From: Oscillospiraceae bacterium
GTDB lineage: Bacteria; Bacillota_A; Clostridia; Oscillospirales; Oscillospiraceae
Reading direction: 5' to 3'
DNA: 15,979 nt
Assembly (NCBI GenBank): GCA_902795095.1
Contig: CADBKB010000046.1
Location: 11,089-27,067 of the forward strand
Within the stretch, counting starts at the first letter, position 1, and each line of letters opens with the position of its first letter. Below the pieces are notes generated by a model. It saw only the letters and a list, made by a program, of their open reading frames with translations, was not told the DNA's origin and made no database searches. Of this stretch, positions 7,153 to 12,778 are shown piece after piece. Made by a program: the position numbers and the translations under genes.

Positions 7153-7879
7153 GTGGGAATCTATCTGGATGTGGTCTTTGCGCTCAACGGCACGGTCAAT
7201 TATGCGCTGCTGTGCGCCGCGGCAAGGGTGTGCGGCGCGCCGGTCCGGCAGCGCCGTCTGCTGGCGGCAGCAGCCGTCGGCGCGGTCTATGCCTGCCTGA
7301 GCTTTGTGCCCGGCGCAGGGTTTCTGGCGGGCGCGCCCTGGCGGCTGGCCGCCCTGGCTGCCATGCTCTTCATCGGCTTTGGGCGCAGGCTCCTGCTGCC
7401 CGGGACGGTATTTCTGGCCCTCTCCCTGGCCATGGGCGGGCTGGTGCTGCTGCTGAGCGTGGCTGCTGCTGCAGGGGACGGCGAGAAATGCCGGCGGGAT
7501 CGAGCGGGCGACGTTGTGCCTGGGCGGCGGCTGCACGCAGCTGACGGTGCTGCGCGACTCGGGCAATACCCTGCGCGATCCCTTCACGGGGCGACCGGTG
7601 CCGGTGGTGGAGACGCAGGTGCTTGAGCGCCTGCTGGGCCTCCGACTGGGAACGGACGCGGTGAAGGCGATGCAGCTGCTGGGCGAGAGTCGGCCGGAGT
7701 TCAGGACGCGGCTGATCCCTTATCGGGCGGTGGGCACACAGAGCGCCCTCCTGCTGGCGGTGCGCTGCGACAGCCTGCGCGTGGGAAATACCGTGCATCG
7801 ACAGCTCTATGTAGCGGCGTCGCCCACCGGCGTTTCGGAGCATGGACAGTATGAAGGACTGATCGGGGAAGGAGAATGA
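7153..7879 (+). pseudogene. spoIIGA: Sigma-E processing peptidase SpoIIGA, frameshifted and internally shortened
   Basis: SpoIIGA is the septal membrane aspartic protease that removes the pro-sequence of sigma-E in the mother cell. The GTG at 7153 (GGAGG 6 nt upstream) opens with VGIYLDVVFALNGTVNYALL, the usual first membrane segment. Segments follow near residues 36-53, 56-76 and 83-107. The frame then runs into unrelated sequence. The C-terminal half lies in the next frame (open from 7457 to 7879) with the protease signature RDSGNTLRDPFTGRPV and the family tail RLIPYRAVGTQS. The catalytic Asp would be near residue 135, against 183 in B. subtilis; the missing 45-50 residues correspond to the fifth membrane segment and linker. 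So two lesions are seen: a one-base frame change between about 7457 and 7485, and an in-gene deletion. Both halves are otherwise well conserved. sigE follows with no gap. A sequencing error could explain the frameshift but not the shortening. Confidence 0.82.
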
Positions 7880-8581
7880 ATGAGGATCGAAGGGATTCTG
7901 ACAAAAATGGGCGTGCTGCGCCCTTCCAAAATCATGTACATCGGCGGCAGCGATATCCTGCCGCCGCCCCTCAAGGGTGCGGAGGAACAGCGGATGCTGC
8001 AGCGTCTGGCCCAGGGGGACGAACAGGCAAAGCAAATCCTCATCGAGCACAATCTGCGGCTGGTGGTGTATATCGCCCGCCGGTTTGAAAATACGGGGGT
8101 CAATCTGGAGGATCTGATCTCCATCGGCACCATCGGCCTCATCAAGGCGGTGGGCACCTTTCGCACGGACAAGAAAATCAAGCTGGCCACCTACGCCTCC
8201 CGCTGCATCGAGAATGAGATCCTCATGCACATCCGCAAGATCTCCTCCCAGAAGGCGGAGGTAAGCCTCGATGAGCCGATCAACACCGACTGGGACGGCA
8301 ACGAGCTGCTGCTGTCGGATATTCTGGGCACCGAGGCGGACACAGTCATCCGGCCCATGGAGGAAAGTGAGGAGCGTACCGCGCTGCATGAGGCGCTGGC
8401 GCTGCTGAGCCCCCGGGAGAAGCGGATCGTCAGCTGGCGCTACGGCCTGGGCGGGGAACGGGAGCGCACCCAGAAGGAGGTGGCGGACCTGCTGGGCATC
8501 TCCCAGTCCTATATCTCCCGGCTGGAAAAACGCATCATGACCCGCTTGCGCCGCGAGATGGCGCGCCAGTGGTCGGCATAA
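7880..8581 (+). CDS. sigE: RNA polymerase sporulation sigma factor SigE
   Basis: The early mother-cell sigma factor of sporulation, 233 aa. [12 protein letters not shown] (20-31) is the start of mature sigma-E. Region 2 has [31 protein letters not shown] and [16 protein letters not shown] (promoter melting and -10 contacts). Region 4 has a helix-turn-helix [22 protein letters not shown] for -35 recognition. All parts look intact. Only 19 residues precede YIGGS, against 27 in B. subtilis pro-sigma-E, and the stop codon of spoIIGA directly before the ATG rules out a longer start. AAGGAG lies 5 nt upstream. The usual neighbour sigG is not downstream; a minus-strand gene follows. Confidence 0.94.
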   Translation: MRIEGILTKMGVLRPSKIMYIGGSDILPPPLKGAEEQRMLQRLAQGDEQAKQILIEHNLRLVVYIARRFENTGVNLEDLISIGTIGLIKAVGTFRTDKKIKLATYASRCIENEILMHIRKISSQKAEVSLDEPINTDWDGNELLLSDILGTEADTVIRPMEESEERTALHEALALLSPREKRIVSWRYGLGGERERTQKEVADLLGISQSYISRLEKRIMTRLRREMARQWSA

Positions 8582-8586
8582 CAAAA

Positions 8587-8604
8587 GCACCCCTTGCGGG
8601 GTGC
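8587..8604 (-). terminator. Terminator between sigE and the YczE-like gene
   Basis: GCACCCC (8587-8593) and GGGGTGC (8598-8604) form a 7-bp stem with a 4-nt loop. On the minus strand it is followed by TTTTGTT, so it mainly terminates the YczE-like gene; the stem may also serve sigE. Confidence 0.7.
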
Positions 8605-8614
8605 CTGTGAATGC

Positions 8615-9280
8615 TTACTGCCGACCTTGTTTTCCGTAGAGGAACGGCCGGGCAACGGTTTTGTTGAACAGCTCGATCAGCGGGCCCATGAAGAAGGCGG
8701 TGATGATCGTGCCGATGCCCACCTCGCCGAAGATCTGCCCCAGGGTGAAGCCCGCCAGGACACACAGCGCGACGCCGGCGACGACGCACACCAGATCCGT
8801 GATGATCCGACAGATGGGGAAGGGGAGGCGCTTCTGCTTCTCCGACCAGATCAGAGAAACCGCGTCATAGGTGGATACGCCCAGATTCGCCGTGAAGTAG
8901 AAGGCCGAGGCCAGGCACATGATCACGATGGCCACGCTCAGCAGCCCCAGCCGGACGGGAAGGGAAGGCTCCGGCAGCAGCCTGGCGCAGACGCCCTGGG
9001 AGAACTGGGCGATGTAGCCCAGCAGGAAGAGGTTGATGAGGGTGGCCAGGCCGATCTTGCGGCGGTCGAGGATCAGAGCGAACAGGAGCAGCACGAGATT
9101 CACCAGCACATACAGGGTGCCGAAGGAGATGGGGATCACGGCGTCAAGGCCGCTCATCAGCGACTGAAAGGGATCGACGCCCAGGCTGGCGTGCTTGAAC
9201 ATGCCCACGCTGACGCCGCAGATGATGACGCCGATGGCGCTCATCAGAATTCGTTTGTAAAAATGGTCGGGTTTCTTCAT
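8615..9280 (-). CDS. YczE/YyaS/YitT-family (DUF6198-like) membrane protein
   Basis: A 221-aa integral membrane protein with about five hydrophobic segments. It begins HFYKRILMSAIGVIICGVSVGMFKHASLGVDPFQSL, and the motif F.HASLGVDPF.SL is typical of the YczE/YitT-like group. FTANLGVSTYDAVSLIWSEK (about 128-147) is the second, matching half of this internal repeat; ICRIITDLVCVVAGVAL and GIGTIITAFFMGPLIELF follow. The family function is unknown. The SD GGAG lies 7 nt before ATG 9280. A promoter (9307-9335) precedes it and a MerR-like regulator lies just upstream on the same strand, which might control it. Confidence 0.85.
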   Translation of the reverse strand: MKKPDHFYKRILMSAIGVIICGVSVGMFKHASLGVDPFQSLMSGLDAVIPISFGTLYVLVNLVLLLFALILDRRKIGLATLINLFLLGYIAQFSQGVCARLLPEPSLPVRLGLLSVAIVIMCLASAFYFTANLGVSTYDAVSLIWSEKQKRLPFPICRIITDLVCVVAGVALCVLAGFTLGQIFGEVGIGTIITAFFMGPLIELFNKTVARPFLYGKQGRQ

Positions 9281-9306
9281 GGCGGAGCTCCGTATCGTTT
9301 TTTCTG

Positions 9307-9335
9307 ATCATATCACAACACGGGAAGAAAACCAA
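9307..9335 (-). promoter_or_regulatory. Possible promoter of the YczE-like gene
   Basis: On the minus strand TTGGTT (9335-9330), 17-nt spacer, TATGAT (9312-9307), inside the 70-bp gap after the MerR-like gene. Confidence 0.6.
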
Positions 9336-9350
9336 TCGTTATTTTATTAT

Positions 9351-9794
9351 TCAGTGTTCGGACTTCTGCGCCTCATAGGCCTGCATGATCTTTGCCACCT
9401 GTTCCTGCGCGCCGGTGAGGATTACCCGGCATACGCCGCCGTTCCGGTCAAAGGTGAAATTGGCGTCGTGAGCGGCGTTCATCTGAGCACAGAAGAATGC
9501 GGAGATCTCCCGGCCTTCCTCTGCCGAGGCGGGCAGATCCAGCACAACGCAGGCGCGGGGGGACTGCTTCTTTCGGTCGGCCAGAAAGTCATAAACGGCA
9601 TTGTTCCGTTTGATCCGCAGGCCATCCCTGACAAAGGGCTCGGAGAAGAAGCGGTCGAGGTCCTCCGGCGTGAACTGCCAGGCCCCGTTCACCTTCGACC
9701 CGTGCAGCAGCCCCTGGATCAGATAACTGCGCAGCGTCCGCGTGGTAAAGCCGGTCATCATGGCCAGCTCGTTGAGATTGTAGGTTCGTTCCAT
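9351..9794 (-). CDS. MerR-like helix-turn-helix regulator
   Basis: A 147-aa DNA-binding protein. Residues 4-50 form a MerR-type winged HTH: YNLNELAMMTGFTTRTLRSY as the HTH, then GLLHGSKVNGAWQFTPEDLDRFF, which resembles the wing and helix of excisionase/MerR domains. The C-terminal domain (about 80-147) is small, with VVLDLPASAEEGREISAFFCA and GGVCRVILTGAQEQVAKIMQAYE; I do not recognise its ligand. There is no long coiled coil as in classical MerR dimers. GGGAG lies 8 nt before ATG 9794, and a promoter is present at 9826-9855. The neighbouring YczE-like gene on the same strand is a possible target, by inference only. Confidence 0.8.
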   Translation of the reverse strand: MERTYNLNELAMMTGFTTRTLRSYLIQGLLHGSKVNGAWQFTPEDLDRFFSEPFVRDGLRIKRNNAVYDFLADRKKQSPRACVVLDLPASAEEGREISAFFCAQMNAAHDANFTFDRNGGVCRVILTGAQEQVAKIMQAYEAQKSEH

Positions 9795-9825
9795 GGGTTT
9801 TGCTCCCTTCGTTTTGTCTGCCTTG

Positions 9826-9855
9826 ATTATAACGGCAGGGTGGGGAAGAATGCAA
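9826..9855 (-). promoter_or_regulatory. Promoter of the MerR-like gene
   Basis: On the minus strand TTGCAT (9855-9850), 18-nt spacer, TATAAT (9831-9826), 31 nt before the start codon. The -10 is perfect. Confidence 0.65.
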
Positions 9856-9902
9856 TTTGAAAAACGGCGAGTTTTTCATAGGCGGCTTTTTCTGAAAAAC
9901 GC

Positions 9903-9931
9903 TTGACTTTTTCGCCGGGATCGGGTATTAT
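9903..9931 (+). promoter_or_regulatory. Promoter of tRNA-Ser
   Basis: TTGACT (9903-9908), 17-nt spacer, TATTAT (9926-9931), 40 nt before the tRNA. No other gene lies between. Confidence 0.75.
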
Positions 9932-9971
9932 ATTTAGGCTTCCGGTGGACACGACAGCCGGATGCCGGCCT

Positions 9972-10063
9972 GGAGAGATGGCTGAGCTGGTCGAAGGCGC
10001 ACGATTGGAAATCGTGTAGGCGTTGATAGCGTCTCAAGGGTTCGAATCCCTTTCTCTCCGCCA
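9972..10063 (+). tRNA. tRNA-Ser (anticodon GGA)
   Basis: A 92-nt class II tRNA. The acceptor is GGAGAGA paired with TCTCTCC, the anticodon stem is CACGA/TCGTG with loop TTGGAAA and so anticodon GGA (reads UCC), and the long variable arm (TAGGCGTTGATAGCGTCTC region) is typical of serine tRNA. The T-arm is AAGGG-TTCGAAT-CCCTT, the discriminator is G and CCA is encoded. Its 3' 18 nt (10041-10058) recur inverted just downstream. Confidence 0.96.
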
Positions 10064-10124
10064 AAAAAAGAGCACCCCGTTGGGGTGCTCTTTTTTTGGC
10101 GAATTTGAGAGAAAGGGATTCGAA
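10041..10124. repeat. Large inverted repeat: tRNA-Ser 3' end, terminator, inverted tRNA-Ser 3' end
   Basis: The tRNA 3' part TTCGAATCCCTTTCTCTC (10041-10058) returns as its exact reverse complement at 10107-10124. Between them CGCC, the A-tract and GCACCCC (10059-10078) mirror GGGGTGC, the T-tract and GGCG (10082-10101). A 5-nt AATTT is the only extra sequence, so about 38 bp per arm match. The inverted copy ends inside the T-loop sequence. Confidence 0.9.
10063..10097 (+). terminator. Bidirectional terminator after tRNA-Ser
   Basis: AGAGCACCCC (10069-10078) pairs with GGGGTGCTCT (10082-10091), flanked by seven A on the left and a run of T on the right (10091-10097). It works on either strand and forms the centre of a larger palindrome. 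Confidence 0.9.
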
Positions 10125-10304
10125 ATATCAGTTCCATCCTGCCGGTGGCAGGATGGGCACTCGCGCCCCCGCCGTCGCAACCTTACATTTGCGCAAAGCG
10201 CAAATGCAGCGAATCCCGCCTCTCCGCCCCAATGGGGGGCTTTTTGATGGCAGTTTCGAGGAAACGGATTCCAAATATCAGTTCCTCCTGCCGGTGGCAG
10301 GATG
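10107..10304 (+). repeat. Tandem copies of a tRNA-tail repeat module (150-bp period)
   Basis: Copy A (10107-10155) and copy B (10257-10304) share GAAA-GGATTC-AA, then AAATATCAGTTCC exactly (10123-10135 and 10273-10285), then a hairpin around CCTGCCGGTGGCAGG. Before copy B lies a second tRNA-tail-like sequence GAATCCCGCCTCTCCGCC (10211-10228), a weak hairpin (GCCCC/GGGGC) and five T, paralleling the tRNA end and terminator before copy A. The whole module is therefore duplicated and diverged. The 401 bases between tRNA and the next gene hold only these repeats and the promoter of that gene. Confidence 0.85.
10171..10216 (+). repeat. 46-nt direct repeat, copy 1
   Basis: Bases 10171-10216 match 11643-11688 with one mismatch (A against G at 10208/11680). 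The repeat contains a perfect 9-bp hairpin CATTTGCGC-AAA-GCGCAAATG (10186-10206) and ends in GCGAATCC, a T-arm-like sequence. The two copies are in the same orientation on either side of the 375-aa gene. Confidence 0.93.
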
Positions 10305-10403
10305 TGCTGCATACCCGCCTGGCAGCGTTTCGCTCTGTCTTTCATTGGATATTCCTCGAATAAGTAAAGCTCCTTCGTTTATCGGTTCCTTACCTTTATT
10401 GCT

Positions 10404-10444
10404 TTGCTGCGTTTTTAATGATAGAATTATAATACTGATATAAT
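10404..10444 (+). promoter_or_regulatory. Promoter(s) of the 375-aa hypothetical gene
   Basis: TTGCTG (10404-10409), 18-nt spacer, TATAAT (10428-10433). A second perfect TATAAT lies at 10439-10444, 11 bp further on, without a good -35. The AT-rich composition here contrasts with the repeats before it. Confidence 0.55.
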
Positions 10445-10465
10445 ACTGAATCGAAGGGGTTGAGA

Positions 10466-11593
10466 ATGATGGCAATTACCTACGCATCGATCCATGTGCT
10501 TTGTGAAGAAGCTGTTTCAATTGATTCTGACAGTTTTGCCTCATGGTCTCCTGGCTGGCAAACTTTGATTCCGAGGGAAGAAAACCGTGATCTTCTGACT
10601 GACCCGGAAGCATCTTCAAAAAAGGCGAAGGCACTGTCAAAGACACTGCATAGAACGGTTCTTTGGTTTTTCATGTTTGACGAAGATGATCTCTGCTTTG
10701 CCCTGTATTCAGATGGGAAAACAGCTGCCGCGTTTAACGCGCTGTCTTCGGACAAAAATCTATCTAAAATACCTGCTTTGGTCGGATTGGAAGAAAGCTA
10801 CAGAAAACGGTTATCAAAGATTCTGGCGTGTGAGGATATTGAGCTTCAGATCCAACTGCTGGAAGAATTCTTTGGAGTGAAGCTGCTGCTTTATCCGGAG
10901 ATGCTGACGGAAGATCCGGACTGTGCCATACAGATAAAAGACACGGTGCTGTTCAAACGATTTGAAGCAGAGAACCGAGTCCCGTCGGGAAAGAGTTCAC
11001 CGCTTCAGGTCATGCTTTTATTTGAACAGGACGGTGTCCTGTCTGATTCGGACTGGAGCCATAAATACCATAAGCAAAAGGGCTGTTTATGGGTTTTCCA
11101 AAAGCACTATTGGCTTTATGCATTGGAAAAAGCCACAGGAGCAGAGGAAAAACCTGTATGCTTTCGGAATGGACAACTGGAATCTATTTCAGATGAAGAA
11201 ATGCTGAAACATGGAACAGATCAAAGATATAACGTCACACGCAATGAGAATCCGCTTTTTCAGCATGTGGACTGTTACGACAAGCTCTTATTTTCAGAGG
11301 ATGCCCCTCAGCCATATACCGGCAAAACAATCAGACTTCCCCGAGGGTTTTACGGGCTTGGTTTTGACGAGAAAAAACGTTTCCTTGTATACAACGAAAA
11401 AAGCTCTTTCGCATGGATCGACGAAAACGGAAAGCTGATGGCAAAGCAACATGTTCGCGGCGATATTATCGACCATGACGGTGACTATCTTCTTACATGG
11501 GAGGAAAAGTGGGATACAGTCGAAATAAACGGGATATCCATATTAAAGAGATGGTACGGTATTATCCGGGGCTACCGGCTTTTTTACAAATAA
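10466..11593 (+). CDS. Hypothetical protein in AT-rich cassette (375 aa)
   Basis: I do not recognise this protein. It is 375 aa, soluble, with no signal peptide or membrane segment. The N-terminal half (about 1-160) has HRTVLWFFMFDEDDLCFALYSDG and then an alpha-helical block SYRKRLSKILACEDIELQIQLLEEFFGVKLLLYPEML. The C-terminal half (about 165-375) has LQVMLLFEQDG and short beta-strand units such as KRFLVYNEKSSFAWIDENGKLMAKQHV, which resemble propeller-like strands. ATG 10466 has GAAGGGG 6 nt upstream and is preferred over TTG 10460. The gene is clearly richer in A/T than its neighbours, suggesting acquisition by transfer. It is bounded by direct 46-nt repeats. A role as an immunity or defence cassette gene is possible, but only by context. 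Confidence 0.75.
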   Translation: MMAITYASIHVLCEEAVSIDSDSFASWSPGWQTLIPREENRDLLTDPEASSKKAKALSKTLHRTVLWFFMFDEDDLCFALYSDGKTAAAFNALSSDKNLSKIPALVGLEESYRKRLSKILACEDIELQIQLLEEFFGVKLLLYPEMLTEDPDCAIQIKDTVLFKRFEAENRVPSGKSSPLQVMLLFEQDGVLSDSDWSHKYHKQKGCLWVFQKHYWLYALEKATGAEEKPVCFRNGQLESISDEEMLKHGTDQRYNVTRNENPLFQHVDCYDKLLFSEDAPQPYTGKTIRLPRGFYGLGFDEKKRFLVYNEKSSFAWIDENGKLMAKQHVRGDIIDHDGDYLLTWEEKWDTVEINGISILKRWYGIIRGYRLFYK

Positions 11594-11601
11594 TCATTTA
11601 C

Positions 11602-11638
11602 GCACCGGAGGGGGAGTATCGCCTGAACAGTACGGGCG
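11602..11638 (+). pseudogene. 37-nt relic of a gene like the 101-aa gene
   Basis: Bases 11602-11638 are identical to 12529-12565, inside the 101-aa gene, where they encode APEGEYRLNSTG. Here the fragment starts 8 nt after the stop of the 375-aa gene and breaks off into the second 46-nt repeat. It is therefore a broken piece of a paralogue, not a gene. The remaining 140 bases up to the next gene (11639-11778) hold the repeat and a promoter. Confidence 0.8.
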
Positions 11639-11642
11639 GGGC

Positions 11643-11688
11643 GCCGTCGCAACCTTACATTTGCGCAAAGCGCAAATGCGGCGAATCC
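11643..11688 (+). repeat. 46-nt direct repeat, copy 2
   Basis: Matches 10171-10216 with one mismatch, including the hairpin CATTTGCGC/GCGCAAATG. It is followed by AGCCGGCTCCA, again like a tRNA 3' end after GAATCC. The distance between copies is 1472 bp. Confidence 0.93.
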
Positions 11689-11717
11689 AGCCGGCTCCAT
11701 ATATTCTACTGATTTAG

Positions 11718-11746
11718 TAGACAAACTATGTATATTTTGCTACAAT
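11718..11746 (+). promoter_or_regulatory. Promoter of the 154-aa hypothetical gene
   Basis: TAGACA (11718-11723), 17-nt spacer, TACAAT (11741-11746), 35 nt before the start codon. Confidence 0.65.
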
Positions 11747-11781
11747 AGATTTATCGGGAATAAGCGCTGGGAGGTGTTATG

Positions 11782-12246
11782 ATGATCTATAGTTTTTTTG
11801 ACAGGAACAGCAGACCGGTTTATACATATATCAATGAATTGTTTGACGCTTTCAAAGGCAGACAGAGAGAATACAACTGGTTGATCACAGACTGTGAGAT
11901 TGTTGGGCAAAGCCCTGAGCTTGAAAGGCTGAATGCGGGAGGATATCACTTTCTGACAGGGGAAGCGTTGTCAGAAATTGTATACAAGGATCCGGCGCAA
12001 TGGATCTGGGGCGTTTTGATTGGCTATGATCAGAGCATTCCAATCGAAAAAATATTCGAATACCCTTTGCCAACGGTGGATTATGAGGGCTATCATAAAT
12101 CGGTGCCGATTATGCAGCACCCGATCTCAACCGTAGAAATTGTGCCCGTCGACAGCTCGTTCCTACTGATGATCACCAAACAAAAAGAAATTGCAGATTT
12201 ATTCCATGCCGCTTTTCCTGCTTGCGAAAGATGGGAAATGCAATGA
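11782..12246 (+). CDS. Hypothetical immunity-like protein (about 154 aa)
   Basis: A 154-aa soluble protein without signal peptide. It has REYNWLITDCE (about 30-40), a Trp-rich AQWIWGVLIGYDQSI (about 72-86) and a C-terminal PISTVEIVPVDSSFLLMITKQKEIADLFHAAFP. From memory, proteins with this WLITDCE / IWGVLIGF / IEIVPVDSS pattern occur next to polymorphic-toxin immunity genes in Clostridia, and the last block recalls DUF2691. I cannot confirm either. GGAGG (11770-11774) lies 7 nt before ATG 11782 and 4 nt before the alternative ATG 11779. It has its own promoter and is AT-rich like its neighbour. Confidence 0.75.
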   Translation: MIYSFFDRNSRPVYTYINELFDAFKGRQREYNWLITDCEIVGQSPELERLNAGGYHFLTGEALSEIVYKDPAQWIWGVLIGYDQSIPIEKIFEYPLPTVDYEGYHKSVPIMQHPISTVEIVPVDSSFLLMITKQKEIADLFHAAFPACERWEMQ

Positions 12247-12330
12247 GTGTTCCTGATGTATGTTTCTGTGTAAGGATAACCAATCGATTTACAATGAGAT
12301 TTAAGAAATGCAAATGAGAAGGAGTCACCC

Positions 12331-12636
12331 ATGCCGGAAATCACATTTGAAGACATTCTCGGGAAAGTGATGCTGATCGGCCTTTCCTATTTCAATCAAA
12401 ACAACGAGCTTGTGCGGCAGGCACAGTACTGGGGTACGGTCGTGGAGGCCAATGAGACCTGGATCGCTGTCCGGCGAGAAAACGGGAAGCTGTTCACCCT
12501 GCCGCCCGATCTGGAATCCACCCATCCTGCACCGGAGGGGGAGTATCGCCTGAACAGTACGGGCGAGGTCGTGGTCAATCCCGACTTCCTTTCCACATGG
12601 TCGATTTACCTGCCGGCTGGGGGAGAATCCTTGTAA
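12331..12636 (+). CDS. Small hypothetical protein (101 aa), immunity-like context
   Basis: A 101-aa soluble acidic protein: FEDILGKVMLIGLSYFNQNNELVRQAQYWGTVVEAN, then WIAVRRENGKLFTLPPDLE, HPAPEGEYRLNSTGEVVVNPDF and a short tail. The many short strands suggest a small beta-barrel. I do not know a formal family, although similar short proteins appear in immunity-gene clusters of Clostridia (from memory). AAGGAG lies 6 nt before the ATG. The 84 bases before it (12247-12330) hold no gene. Its codons 67-78 are duplicated exactly in the relic at 11602-11638, showing recombination in this area. Confidence 0.75.
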   Translation: MPEITFEDILGKVMLIGLSYFNQNNELVRQAQYWGTVVEANETWIAVRRENGKLFTLPPDLESTHPAPEGEYRLNSTGEVVVNPDFLSTWSIYLPAGGESL

Positions 12637-12664
12637 GAATTCGACAGACAAACCACCTTTCCTA

Positions 12665-12692
12665 TTGCTTTTTTTGCCGAACCTGCTATAAT
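12665..12692 (+). promoter_or_regulatory. Promoter of xylA
   Basis: TTGCTT (12665-12670), 16-nt spacer, perfect TATAAT (12687-12692), 87 nt before the start codon. I see no clear cre box or XylR operator in the leader (12693-12778). Confidence 0.7.
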
Positions 12693-12778
12693 GTATAATA
12701 AGATTGTATGCGGGTAACGCGTACAAACCCTTCAGGCGGCAGCCCGGAGAAAGATATTATCCCAAAGGAGGAAAATCA

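Noticed and set aside
10041..10304. CRISPR array or prophage attachment sites near tRNA-Ser
   Set aside because: There are only two diverged copies, with no regular spacer set and no cas or integrase gene; the tRNA-end copy adjacent to the tRNA is inverted rather than direct as in attL/attR pairs.
10096..10443. Small open frames through the tRNA-Ser repeat region, and 11497-11712
   Set aside because: They translate the repeats themselves (same PSQPYICAKRKC string in both places) and cross known gene ends. There is no SD or independent support.
12247..12330. Riboswitch or leader RNA before the 101-aa gene
   Set aside because: The 84 bases show no stable fold or known motif.
12704..12778. Longer start for xylA at 12704
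   Set aside because: It lies just 12 nt after the -10 element, has no SD, and adds 25 residues not found in the family. ATG 12779 follows AAAGGAGG.
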